10,130 bases of DNA. It comes from Comamonadaceae bacterium (lineage in GTDB: Bacteria > Pseudomonadota > Gammaproteobacteria > Burkholderiales > Burkholderiaceae_C). Shown piece after piece: positions 1 through 7,200 of this stretch (position 1 is the first letter of the stretch; each line of letters starts with the position of its first letter). Under the pieces are notes generated by a model, which worked only from the letters and a program-made list of their open reading frames with translations, searched no databases and was not told the DNA's origin. The position numbers were made by a program, and so were the translations under genes. The DNA lies in the NCBI GenBank assembly GCA_947454695.1, contig CANGMW010000077.1, positions 1 to 10,130 of the forward strand, written 5' to 3'.

Positions 1-2
1 AT

Positions 3-1397
3 TTGAAATGCTTTGGTTTTTTTGCTCTCAACTTGCTAGGCTTGATCAACCTGAGTGCGCAGGCTTCAGCAATTGAAACCGTTTTCACACTACAAGCCCC
101 GAACGGTCAATGGGTGGTTCGTGCTTTAACGCATGCGACACATTGCCCCACCATTCAATGGGACAACCAAGCGCCCCTACCCATGTCCCTGCGGGCCGCG
201 CAAGCCACCCTGCTGGCACGCCCCGCTGTGGCGGCAGCGGACAAGAAGCCCGTCGTGTTCGATGTGACGACTTGCGAGAGCACCTGGCCCGCACACGCCA
301 AAGCCGCCACAGTGGAAGGTACCGTTGTACCGGCGCCGCCCCGAGAGATCCGGCGCATGCTGATCGTGGCCGACACAGGGTGCCGCATGAAGGCAGCAGA
401 CCAAGCTTTTCAAGACTGCAACGACCCCCGGCAATGGCCGTTTGCTGAAGTCGCCCAGAGTGCGGCCAAACTTCAAGCCGATTTGGTCGTGCACATCGGC
501 GACATCCACTACCGAGAAAGCCCGTGCCCTCTTGGGCGAGCAAGTTGCGCGAATGCCACTTGGGGTTATGGCTGGGATGCCTGGCGGGATGATTTTTTCA
601 AGCCCGCCGCCCCACTGCTGGCCAGCGCGCCTTGGCTGTTTGTGCGCGGCAACCATGAGTCGTGCGCGCGTGCCGGCCAAGGCTGGTTCCGGTTTTTGGA
701 TGCCCTGCCCTTGACGACACAGCGTAGCTGCAATGATCCGGCAGATGATGTGCACGGTGATTTTTCAGAGCCGTTTGCCGCAGCGATTGATACCAACACC
801 CAGTTCATCGTGTTTGATTCTTCAAAAACAGCTTGGCGGCCTTACGCCCCCACTGATCCGGCGTTTGTGAAGTACCAGGCGCAACTCAAGACGGTGGAGC
901 AGTTGGTCAAGCAAAAACCTGAGAGTTTTTTCATCAACCACCATCCCCTCTTGGCCGCAACCCCAGTGAAAGATCCGGCCACCTTCAGCGCAGGGGGCAA
1001 TGAGGGATTGCTCTCGGTGTTTGCCGCGCATTCGCCCGAACGCCTGTTCCCGCCAGGCGTGACTCTGGCGCTGCACGGTCACATCCATATGTTTGAATCA
1101 TTAAGTTTTAAAAGCAACCATCCAGCGTCTTTGGTGCTGGGCAATTCGGGTTCGCAAAACGAAATGGTCCCGCCCAAAACCATCGGGCCGGCAGACCGGG
1201 TTTACAAAAATGCGGTGGTCAACCACTACGCCGCAAGCGCCGAGTATGGCTTTGCCACGCTCGACCGCGTGGGCGATACGCAATCCGGCTCGTGGTTATT
1301 GACGGAATACAACACGCAAGGACAAGCGGTCATTCTGTGCCGCATTCAGGCGGGGAAAAGTGTTTGCAATAAGACGGTCGCTGCCACTGCGCAATGA
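3..1397 (+). CDS. Secreted metallophosphoesterase, purple-acid-phosphatase-like; 5' end uncertain
   Basis: The protein carries the five metal-binding blocks of a purple-acid-phosphatase-type metallophosphoesterase: ADTG (D124-x-G126), GDIHY (166-170, with the Tyr ligand typical of that class), GNHE (216-219), INHHP (311-315) and GHIH (359-362). It probably hydrolyses phosphate esters with a two-metal centre; the substrate cannot be told. Residues 1-23 look like a signal peptide (one Lys, a hydrophobic stretch, then ASA before IETVF), so the enzyme is probably periplasmic or exported. Ten cysteines after the signal region fit disulfide bonding outside the cytoplasm. Residues 24 to about 118 form an N-terminal part I do not recognise. 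The first usable start is a TTG at base 3. The next in-frame Met is residue 61, beyond the signal peptide, so the true start is this TTG or lies before the window. It stands alone and converges on the tRNA/dnaQ unit. Confidence 0.85.
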   Translation: MKCFGFFALNLLGLINLSAQASAIETVFTLQAPNGQWVVRALTHATHCPTIQWDNQAPLPMSLRAAQATLLARPAVAAADKKPVVFDVTTCESTWPAHAKAATVEGTVVPAPPREIRRMLIVADTGCRMKAADQAFQDCNDPRQWPFAEVAQSAAKLQADLVVHIGDIHYRESPCPLGRASCANATWGYGWDAWRDDFFKPAAPLLASAPWLFVRGNHESCARAGQGWFRFLDALPLTTQRSCNDPADDVHGDFSEPFAAAIDTNTQFIVFDSSKTAWRPYAPTDPAFVKYQAQLKTVEQLVKQKPESFFINHHPLLAATPVKDPATFSAGGNEGLLSVFAAHSPERLFPPGVTLALHGHIHMFESLSFKSNHPASLVLGNSGSQNEMVPPKTIGPADRVYKNAVVNHYAASAEYGFATLDRVGDTQSGSWLLTEYNTQGQAVILCRIQAGKSVCNKTVAATAQ

Positions 1398-1456
1398 CGA
1401 AGAAGATGCGGTCTTACCCAGACCTCTCGCCATGATCGGCAACGTTTTCGATAAGC

Positions 1457-1494
1457 CAAAGCAAAAAGCCACCCGAAGGTGGCTTTTTGCTTTG
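1457..1494. terminator. Bidirectional intrinsic terminator between convergent units
   Basis: A perfect 17-bp stem (arms 1457-1473 and 1478-1494) closes on a 4-base loop. The core GCCACC/GGTGGC is GC-rich, and the outer part is A-rich on one side and T-rich on the other, so either strand yields a GC stem followed by a U-rich tract. On the minus strand the loop reads C(TTCG)G, the very stable UUCG tetraloop. That strand ends the tRNA-Val transcript, whose CCA end is only two bases away. On the plus strand it lies 59 bases after the phosphatase stop codon. Confidence 0.9.
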
Positions 1495-1496
1495 TA

Positions 1497-1571
1497 TGGT
1501 GGGCGATACATGGATCGAACATGTGACCCCTGCAGTGTGAATGCAGTGCTCTACCGCTGAGCTAATCGCCC
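1497..1571 (-). tRNA. tRNA-Val, anticodon CAC
   Basis: The minus strand folds into a full cloverleaf of 75 nt with an encoded CCA end. The acceptor stem is GGGCGAT/ATCGCCC, the D stem GCTC/GAGC, the anticodon stem CTGCA/TGCAG around loop TTCACAC, and the T stem ACATG/CATGT around TTCGATC. The anticodon CAC lies at 1537-1539 and reads the valine codon GTG. It begins 51 bases after the dnaQ stop codon. I see no convincing sigma-70 promoter in that gap, so it may be transcribed with dnaQ and processed out. A strong terminator follows directly. Confidence 0.97.
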
Positions 1572-1622
1572 TGAATTTGTGCCGACCTGCTAAACAGGTT
1601 TGAGCTTCAGGAAAGCCTGTGA
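1572..1622 (-). other. dnaQ to tRNA-Val spacer
   Basis: This 51-base gap holds one small hairpin (arms 1585-1589 and 1595-1599, 5 bp, 5-base loop) with no U-tract after it on the minus strand, so it does not look like a terminator. No clear -35/-10 pair is visible. Read-through from dnaQ into the tRNA gene is the simplest reading; the hairpin could be a processing site. Confidence 0.4.
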
Positions 1623-2336
1623 TTATGCCATATTTTTAGCAGCAGATCGCCACACGGTTTTGCCGTCGCTCGATTTATCCAATTGGGCCAGCACCGCTTC
1701 GTGGGCTTGCACTTCCTGCTCGTTGGCGCGCAGCACCGGCAGCACAAAGCTGGACAGGTCGACACGGCCCACTGCACCGGGTGCTTGCGCCTCATCGGCC
1801 ACCTCCATGAGCAAGGCGTCCTGGCCGCGGGTGAGATTGATGTACACATCGGCCAGCAGTTCGGCGTCCAACAAAGCGCCGTGCAAAGTACGGCCGGAAT
1901 TGTCCACGCCGAGCCGATCACACAGGGCGTCCAGCGAGTTGCGCTTGCCGGGGTACATCTCTTTGGCCATGACCAGGGTGTCGGTCACATTGGCCACGAT
2001 GGATTTGAACAGCGGCTTGCCTACCAGCTCCAGCTCTTTGTTCAAAAAGCTGATGTCAAACTGCGCGTTGTGGATGATGATGTCGGCATCGCGCAGGTAG
2101 TCCATCAACTCATTGGCCACCGCGCCGAATTTAGGCTTGTCGCGCAAAAATTCGTTGCTGATCCCGTGCACCTTGAGCGCGTCCTCATGGCTGTCACGCT
2201 CGGGATTGAGGTAGAAGTGCAAGTTGTTTCCGGTCAACTTGCGGTTGACCATTTCCACGCAGCCGATTTCAATGATGCGGTCGCCGTTATCAGCGGACAG
2301 GCCAGTGGTTTCTGTGTCGAGAAAAATTTGACGCAT
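1623..2336 (-). CDS. dnaQ: DNA polymerase III epsilon subunit, 3'-5' proofreading exonuclease
   Basis: A 237-residue DnaQ, close to the usual length. It removes misincorporated bases as part of the polymerase III core with the alpha subunit. The DEDDh exonuclease motifs are complete: Exo I FLDTETTGL (D7, E9), Exo II NAQFD (D94) and Exo III with H152 and D157 in HGALLDAE. A linker at about residues 183-200 contains VDLSSF, which might serve as a sliding-clamp contact like the one in E. coli epsilon; this is inference. The C-terminal tail would bind alpha. The ATG start gives the standard MRQIFLDTETTGL N terminus, and no strong Shine-Dalgarno sequence precedes it. The gene follows fdx by 24 bases and so is probably transcribed as the tail of the isc operon. 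There is no adjacent rnhA in the window. Confidence 0.96.
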   Translation of the reverse strand: MRQIFLDTETTGLSADNGDRIIEIGCVEMVNRKLTGNNLHFYLNPERDSHEDALKVHGISNEFLRDKPKFGAVANELMDYLRDADIIIHNAQFDISFLNKELELVGKPLFKSIVANVTDTLVMAKEMYPGKRNSLDALCDRLGVDNSGRTLHGALLDAELLADVYINLTRGQDALLMEVADEAQAPGAVGRVDLSSFVLPVLRANEQEVQAHEAVLAQLDKSSDGKTVWRSAAKNMA

Positions 2337-2360
2337 GGTTCAGGTGCTCAAGCGTGGTGA

Positions 2361-2699
2361 TTAATGATTCTCTTTGGCGTGGTTAATCGAGTATTTCGGG
2401 ATCTCCACCACCACATCCTGCTGGGCCAGATACGCCTGACAGCTCAGACGTGACTGCGGCTCAAGACCCCAGGCGCGGTCCAGCAGGTCTTCTTCGTTTT
2501 CATCGGGCTCGTTGAGGGAGGCATAGCCCTCACGCACGATGACATGGCAGGTCGTGCAGGCGCAGCTCATGTCGCAGGCGTGTTCGATGTTCACGCGGTT
2601 GTCCAGCATGGCCTCGCAGATCGAAGTGCCTGCGGGAGCCGAAATCTCCATGCCCTTAGGGCAGTACTCGGGATGCGGAAGTATTTTGATGATGGGCAT
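2361..2699 (-). CDS. fdx: ISC-type [2Fe-2S] ferredoxin
   Basis: A 112-residue adrenodoxin-type ferredoxin that supplies electrons for cluster assembly on IscU/IscS. The ligand cysteines fall at C42, C48, C51 and C87 (CDMSCACTTC, then LSCQAY), the same numbers as in E. coli Fdx; the extra C46 between the first two is also shared. The ATG start is supported by GAGGA six bases upstream, and this sequence overlaps the hscA stop codon (TGAGGA). The gap to hscA is 9 bases, so the two are very likely co-translated from one mRNA. In many proteobacteria iscX follows fdx, but here dnaQ comes next. Confidence 0.96.
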   Translation of the reverse strand: MPIIKILPHPEYCPKGMEISAPAGTSICEAMLDNRVNIEHACDMSCACTTCHVIVREGYASLNEPDENEEDLLDRAWGLEPQSRLSCQAYLAQQDVVVEIPKYSINHAKENH

Positions 2700-2708
2700 G
2701 GTGAGTCC

Positions 2709-4565
2709 TCAAACCGTTGCGATGTTTTTGCCGGCCAGCGCTTTTTGAATGCCGCTGTTCATACGCATGGCGGCAAAGGCTTCGGTGCCTTTGGCCAATG
2801 CGTCGGTGGCGGCTTCCACCGTCGCCGCGTCGGGTGATTTTTTCTGTTCGTGAAGTGTGGCCATGAGCGCGTCAATCTTGGCGCGTTCATCGTTGTCGAG
2901 TAAATGTCCGTCGGCATTCAATGCGCTGTGGGTCGCCAGCAGCATGCGCTCGGCATCCACCCTCGCCTCGACCAGCGCACGTGCGCGCATGTCTTCTTGC
3001 GCGGTGGCGAAGCTGTCTTGGAGCATGCGGGCAATTTGCTCATCGCCCAGGCCATAGGACGGCTTGACATCGATCTGCGCCTGCACGCCGCTGATGAGTT
3101 CTTTGGCGCTGACCTGCAACAGGCCGTCGGCATCCACGGTGAAGGTGACGCGGATGCGCGCCGCACCGGCGGCCATCGGCGGGATACCACGCAGCTCAAA
3201 TCGCGCCAGGCTGCGGCAATCGGCCACCAGGTCACGCTCGCCCTGCACCACATGCAAAGCCAGCGCCGTTTGGCCGTCCTGGTACGTGGTGAAGTCCTGC
3301 GCCATCGCGGTCGGGATGGTCTGGTTACGCGGCACGATGCGCTCGACCAGCCCCCCCATGGTCTCGATGCCCAGCGAGAGCGGGATCACGTCCAGTAGCA
3401 AGAGGTCGCCCGCGGGGTTGTTGCCCGACAGTTGATTGGCCTGAATGGCCGCGCCCAAGGCCACCACCTCATCCGGGTTGAGGTTGACCAAAGGCTCGCG
3501 CCCGAAAAACTCGCCCACCACGCGGCCAATGTGCGGCATGCGGGTGGAGCCACCGACCATCACCACGCCTTGGACGTCGGACACGCTCAACTGGGCATCG
3601 CGCAGGGCTTTGCGAACAGCGGTCATGGTGCGTGCGGTGAGTGCGGCGGTGCAGGCTTCAAACTGCGCGCGCTGCGCTTTGAGTTGAACCTGCCCCGCGC
3701 TCAGACTGAAGTTGACCGCCACCTCGTCCTGCGCGGAGAGCGCTTCTTTGCAGGCTCGGGCCTGAGCCATCAATACCGCTTGGTCTTGCGCGCCTTGTAC
3801 TTGAACGCCGGACTGCGCCAGCAGCCAATCGGCCAAAGCACGGTCGTAATCGTCGCCGCCTAATGCGGAGTCGCCACCGGTGGCGATGACTTCAAACACG
3901 CCTTGGGTGAGTCGAAGAATAGAAATATCGAAGGTGCCGCCGCCCAAATCGTAGATGGCATAGACCCCTTCACTGGCGTTGTCCAGGCCATAGGCGATGG
4001 CAGCAGCGGTCGGCTCATTGATCAGGCGAAGCACATTGAGACCCGCCAGTTGGGCCGCATCCTTGGTGGCCTGGCGCTGGGCATCGTCAAAGTACGCGGG
4101 CACGGTGATGACGGCGCCATACAAATCGTCGTTGAAGGTGTCTTCAGCGCGGTAGCGCAGCGTGGCGAGGATTTCGGCACTCACCTCGACCGGACTTTTG
4201 TCGCCGGCGCGCGTGGCAATTTTCACCATGCCGGGCGCGTCAAGCAATGCATAGGGACTGTGCGACGCGTCGGCCACGTCGTCGCGTCCGCGGCCCATGA
4301 GCCTTTTGACCGAGGCGATGGTGTTGGCCGGGTCTTGCGTTTGATGCGCCAAAGCCTCATGGCCAATTTGGCGACCGCCCCCTTCGAGGTAGCGCACCAC
4401 CGAGGGCAAGATCATTCGGCCCTGCGCATCGGGCAGGCATTCGGCAACGCCGTGGCGCACCGCAGCCACCAGCGAGTGCGTGGTGCCCAGGTCAATACCG
4501 ACGGCAATACGCCGTTGGTGCGGGTCGGGCGCCTGCCCGGGTTCGGAGATTTGAAGAAGCGCCAT
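2709..4565 (-). CDS. hscA: Fe-S assembly chaperone HscA (specialised Hsp70)
   Basis: A 618-residue Hsp70, about the length of E. coli HscA. It uses ATP to act on IscU and drive cluster transfer, with HscB as its J-protein. The actin-like ATPase shows phosphate-1 VGIDLGTTHS (22-31), phosphate-2 YDLGGGTFD (205-213) and the adenosine motif VMVGGSTRMP (335-344). The hydrophobic linker LLLLDVIPLSLGIE (388-401) leads into the substrate-binding domain and a helical lid. The isc position and HscB next door separate it from DnaK. The ATG at 4565 is the only reasonable start because a stop codon lies in frame two codons upstream. It has no good Shine-Dalgarno sequence; the leader just before it is T- and A-rich (GATTTTTTAATTT), unlike iscU, iscR and fdx. 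It follows hscB by 47 bases containing only a 4-bp hairpin. Confidence 0.96.
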   Translation of the reverse strand: MALLQISEPGQAPDPHQRRIAVGIDLGTTHSLVAAVRHGVAECLPDAQGRMILPSVVRYLEGGGRQIGHEALAHQTQDPANTIASVKRLMGRGRDDVADASHSPYALLDAPGMVKIATRAGDKSPVEVSAEILATLRYRAEDTFNDDLYGAVITVPAYFDDAQRQATKDAAQLAGLNVLRLINEPTAAAIAYGLDNASEGVYAIYDLGGGTFDISILRLTQGVFEVIATGGDSALGGDDYDRALADWLLAQSGVQVQGAQDQAVLMAQARACKEALSAQDEVAVNFSLSAGQVQLKAQRAQFEACTAALTARTMTAVRKALRDAQLSVSDVQGVVMVGGSTRMPHIGRVVGEFFGREPLVNLNPDEVVALGAAIQANQLSGNNPAGDLLLLDVIPLSLGIETMGGLVERIVPRNQTIPTAMAQDFTTYQDGQTALALHVVQGERDLVADCRSLARFELRGIPPMAAGAARIRVTFTVDADGLLQVSAKELISGVQAQIDVKPSYGLGDEQIARMLQDSFATAQEDMRARALVEARVDAERMLLATHSALNADGHLLDNDERAKIDALMATLHEQKKSPDAATVEAATDALAKGTEAFAAMRMNSGIQKALAGKNIATV

Positions 4566-4612
4566 AAATTAAAAAATCGTTCCCACTATTGTGGCTTGTT
4601 CATGGAGCTGGC

Positions 4613-5131
4613 TTAAGAGGGCATTTGATCGAAACGCTGCGACAAGTCTTGTGCGAAACGTTCGATGAACATGAGCGCACGCACTTGGCTCACAGCCCCG
4701 GGGTAGTCATGGCTTTGATCCATCAGCTGCTCACAGGTCTGCAATAGCTGCTGGCGCGTGTGCCGCACTTCAGAATCGATGGCATCCAATTCCGCTTGCG
4801 TGGCGGCGTCATCCATCGCCTCACGCCAGCCCATTTGCTGCATGAGAAATTCAGCCGGCATGGCGGTGTTGTTTTCGGCGTTCACCGGCGCACCATTGAG
4901 TTCGCACACATAAGCGGCGCGCTTGAGCGGGTCTTTGAGACGTTGATAAGCTTCGTTGATGCGCACCGACCACTGCATAGCCACCCGTTGGGCCGCAGCG
5001 CCTTGCGCGGCAAACTTGTCGGGGTGCGCCTGGCGTTGCAGGTCTTTCCAGCGCGCGTCGATGACGGCGCGGTCCTGTGCGAATTGCCGCTTCAGCCCGA
5101 ACAGCTCAAAGTCGTCGGATTGGAGGTTCAC
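4613..5131 (-). CDS. hscB: Fe-S assembly co-chaperone HscB (J-protein)
   Basis: A 172-residue J-domain protein that brings IscU to HscA and stimulates the HscA ATPase. The N-terminal J domain has HPDKF at 36-40. The C-terminal helical domain has the family signature around AEFLMQQMGWRE (93-104), part of the IscU-binding surface in characterised HscB proteins. I chose the GTG at 5131 rather than the longer TTG frame at 5158. The GTG gives MNLQSDDFELFGL, which matches the family N terminus and length, and it overlaps the iscA stop codon as GTGA (4 bases), a typical translational-coupling arrangement. The Shine-Dalgarno sequence is weak, which fits coupling. Confidence 0.94.
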   Translation of the reverse strand: MNLQSDDFELFGLKRQFAQDRAVIDARWKDLQRQAHPDKFAAQGAAAQRVAMQWSVRINEAYQRLKDPLKRAAYVCELNGAPVNAENNTAMPAEFLMQQMGWREAMDDAATQAELDAIDSEVRHTRQQLLQTCEQLMDQSHDYPGAVSQVRALMFIERFAQDLSQRFDQMPS

Positions 5132-5451
5132 ACGCGGAACGACTCGCCGCAACCGCAACGGTCTCTCTCGTTGGGGTTGTTGAAGCGAAAGCCCTCGTTC
5201 AGGCCCTCGCGCACGAAATCCAACTCTGTGCCGTCGATGTAAGACATGCTCTTGGGATCGACCAGCACTTTGATGCCTTGGTCTTCAAACACGACATCTT
5301 CGGGCGCAAATTCGTCCACATATTCCAGCTTGTAGGCCAGGCCGGAACATCCGGTGGTCTTCACACCCAGTCGCACACCCACGCCCTTGCCGCGCTTGGC
5401 AAGGTAGCGATGGACGTGGCGGGCAGCAGCTTCAGTCAGGGTAACAGCCAT
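5128..5451 (-). CDS. iscA: A-type iron-sulfur carrier IscA
   Basis: A 107-residue A-type carrier that receives iron or Fe-S clusters and passes them to target proteins. The three conserved cysteines are at C35 (TTGCSG) and C99/C101 (RCGCGESF), identical in number to E. coli IscA. The start is the ATG giving MAVTLTEAAARHV; a longer open frame reaches 5559 but runs into iscU and adds unrelated residues. The location between iscU and hscB favours IscA over the related ErpA. It begins 38 bases after iscU and its stop overlaps the hscB start. Confidence 0.95.
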   Translation of the reverse strand: MAVTLTEAAARHVHRYLAKRGKGVGVRLGVKTTGCSGLAYKLEYVDEFAPEDVVFEDQGIKVLVDPKSMSYIDGTELDFVREGLNEGFRFNNPNERDRCGCGESFRV

Positions 5452-5489
5452 GGTGTTCGAGTTAGGGCTAAGCGAGATGAATAAGGAAA

Positions 5490-5876
5490 TTAAGCCGCGT
5501 GTTTTTTCTTGTAGTCGTCCACGGCCGCTTTGATCGCGTCTTCGGCGAGGATGGAGCAATGGATCTTGACGGGCGGCAGGGCCAGCTCTTCAGCGATCTG
5601 GCTGTTTTTGAGCGCAGCGGCTTGGTCCAACGTTTTGCCTTTGACCCATTCCGTCACCAGCGAAGACGACGCAATGGCCGAGCCACAACCGTAGGTTTTG
5701 AAGCGCGCGTCTTCGATCACACCGGTTTGCGGGTTGACCTTGATCTGCAACTTCATCACGTCGCCGCAGGCGGGCGCGCCCACCATGCCGGTACCGACCG
5801 ACTCATCACCTTTGTCAAACGAGCCCACATTGCGCGGGTTCTCGTAGTGATCCACTACTTTTTCAGAGTAAGCCAT
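5490..5876 (-). CDS. iscU: Iron-sulfur cluster scaffold protein IscU
   Basis: A 128-residue scaffold on which IscS-derived sulfur and iron are assembled into a [2Fe-2S] cluster. The ligand set is C37, D39, C64, H106 and C107, and the HscA recognition motif LPPVK lies at 100-104. Residues after C37 are shifted by one from E. coli numbering because of a one-residue insertion in the KVNPQTGVIED turn. AAGGAA stands six bases before the ATG, so the start is well supported. It lies 16 bases after the iscS stop. The protein is highly conserved throughout (MAYSEKVVDHYENPRNVGSF). Confidence 0.98.
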   Translation of the reverse strand: MAYSEKVVDHYENPRNVGSFDKGDESVGTGMVGAPACGDVMKLQIKVNPQTGVIEDARFKTYGCGSAIASSSLVTEWVKGKTLDQAAALKNSQIAEELALPPVKIHCSILAEDAIKAAVDDYKKKHAA

Positions 5877-5892
5877 AACAATTTCCTTTAGT

Positions 5893-7113
5893 TCAGTGAG
5901 CAGCCCATTGAATGGTGCTCAGGTCAACGCCGTCTTTGAACATTTCCCACAAGGGGCTGAGTTCACGCAGTTTGTTCACGTTTTCGCGAATGGTGGCGAT
6001 GGCGTAGTCGATCTCTTCTTCGGTGGTGAAGCGACCGATCGTCATGCGCAAGCTGCTGTGGGCCAGCTCATCGCTGCGGCCCAGGGCACGCAACACATAG
6101 CTGGGCTCCAAACTGGCCGAGGTACAGGCCGAGCCGCTGCTCACTGCCAAACCTTTGATGCCCATGATGAGTGACTCACCTTCCACATAGTTGAAGCTGA
6201 TGTTCAGGTTGTGTGGCACGCGGTGTGTCAGGTGGCCGTTGACGAACACCTCTTCCATGTCTTTAAAGCCATCTAGCAAACGCTGTTGCAAAGCCTTTGC
6301 TTTGGCGTTGTCTTGCGCCATCTCCAGGCGTGCAATGCGAAACGCTTCGCCCATGCCTACGCACTGGTGGGTCGGCAACGAGCCCGAGCGCATGCCGCGC
6401 TCATGGCCACCGCCGTGCATTTGCGCTTCTAAGCGCACGCGCGGTTTGCGGCGCACATACAAAGCGCCGATGCCTTTGGGGCCGTAAGTTTTGTGCGAAG
6501 CCAGGCTCATCAGATCGACCGGCAGCGTGGACAGGTCAATCGCCACTTTGCCCGTAGCTTGCGCGGCGTCCACATGAAAAATGATGCCCTTCTCGCGGCA
6601 CATCGCACCGATGCCGGGGATGTCCTGGATCACACCGATTTCGTTATTCACGAACATGACGCTGATCAGAATCGTGTCGGGGCGGATCGCCGCTTTGAGC
6701 TTGTCCATGTCCAGCAGGCCATCGGCCTGCACGTCCAGGTAAGTGACCTCAAAGCCCTGACGCTCCAGCTCACGGCAGGTGTCCAGCACCGCCTTGTGCT
6801 CGGTCTTGACCGTGATGAGGTGTTTGCCCTTGCCTTGGTAAAAGTGAGCAGCGCCTTTAATGGCCAGGTTGTTGGACTCGGTAGCACCCGACGTCCACAC
6901 GATCTCGCGGGGATCAGCACCGATCAGCTCGGCCACATCCACGCGGGCTTTTTCAACCGCGGCTTCCGCTTCCCAGCCCCAGGCATGGCTGCGGGAGGCA
7001 GGGTTACCGTGGTGCTCGCGCAACCAGGGAATCATGGCATCCACCACGCGCGGGTCACACGGTGTGGTGGCACCGTAATCCATGTAAATCGGGAAATGAG
7101 GCGTCGTATCCAT
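5893..7113 (-). CDS. iscS: Cysteine desulfurase IscS
   Basis: A 406-residue class V aminotransferase-fold, PLP-dependent enzyme that converts L-cysteine to alanine and holds the sulfur as a persulfide for IscU and other acceptors such as tRNA thiolation enzymes. Visible landmarks are H106 (KTEHKAV), the PLP lysine K208 (ASHKTYGPKG) and the catalytic cysteine C330 in the mobile loop SSGSACTSASLEP. These are offset by two from E. coli because of a slightly longer N terminus (MDTTPHFPIYMDYGATTP). The C terminus (residues 380-406) includes the region that contacts IscU in known complexes. The start is the ATG at 7113; a later Met at residue 11 would remove the conserved PIY. No strong Shine-Dalgarno sequence is visible and the leader is T-rich. 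It lies 87 bases after iscR, across a possible attenuator. Confidence 0.98.
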   Translation of the reverse strand: MDTTPHFPIYMDYGATTPCDPRVVDAMIPWLREHHGNPASRSHAWGWEAEAAVEKARVDVAELIGADPREIVWTSGATESNNLAIKGAAHFYQGKGKHLITVKTEHKAVLDTCRELERQGFEVTYLDVQADGLLDMDKLKAAIRPDTILISVMFVNNEIGVIQDIPGIGAMCREKGIIFHVDAAQATGKVAIDLSTLPVDLMSLASHKTYGPKGIGALYVRRKPRVRLEAQMHGGGHERGMRSGSLPTHQCVGMGEAFRIARLEMAQDNAKAKALQQRLLDGFKDMEEVFVNGHLTHRVPHNLNISFNYVEGESLIMGIKGLAVSSGSACTSASLEPSYVLRALGRSDELAHSSLRMTIGRFTTEEEIDYAIATIRENVNKLRELSPLWEMFKDGVDLSTIQWAAH

Positions 7114-7144
7114 ATGCTTTAGTTTAAAAAAAACAGTTCAATTC

Positions 7145-7185
7145 AAAAAAAGGTCAGGCAGCTCACAGCGGCCGGCGCCTGATCC
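7145..7185 (-). terminator. Possible attenuator/terminator between iscR and iscS
   Basis: On the minus strand GGaTCAGGC (7177-7185) pairs with GCCTGACC (7152-7159), giving an 8-bp stem with one bulged base and a 17-base loop. Seven T residues (7145-7151) follow at once. This has the form of a moderate intrinsic terminator inside the isc operon. A second run of eight T residues (7126-7133) lies closer to iscS. It could let iscR be made in excess of the downstream genes, or it could be an mRNA-stabilising 3' end after processing. The long loop makes it weaker than the other terminators here. Confidence 0.5.
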
Positions 7186-7200
7186 AAGGCGTCTGGACGT

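Noticed and set aside
1585..1599. Small hairpin between dnaQ and the tRNA as a dnaQ terminator
   Set aside because: Only a 5-bp stem and no U-tract follows on the minus strand, so termination is unlikely.
4583..4594. CCAC/GTGG hairpin between hscB and hscA as a terminator
   Set aside because: The stem is 4 bp and the T-run begins six bases later, so it would not terminate transcription.
3903..4616. A 237-codon plus-strand open frame antisense to hscA
   Set aside because: It is opposite the conserved ATPase domain of HscA, with no recognisable motif or start signal.
5452..5559. A longer IscA beginning inside iscU
   Set aside because: The extra 36 residues are basic and unrelated to A-type carriers; the ATG at 5451 gives the exact family length and cysteine numbering.
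7114..7151. A separate iscS promoter in the T-rich gap
   Set aside because: The TTGAAT and TAAACT hexamers are only 14 bases apart, and a start there would leave almost no leader before the iscS ATG.
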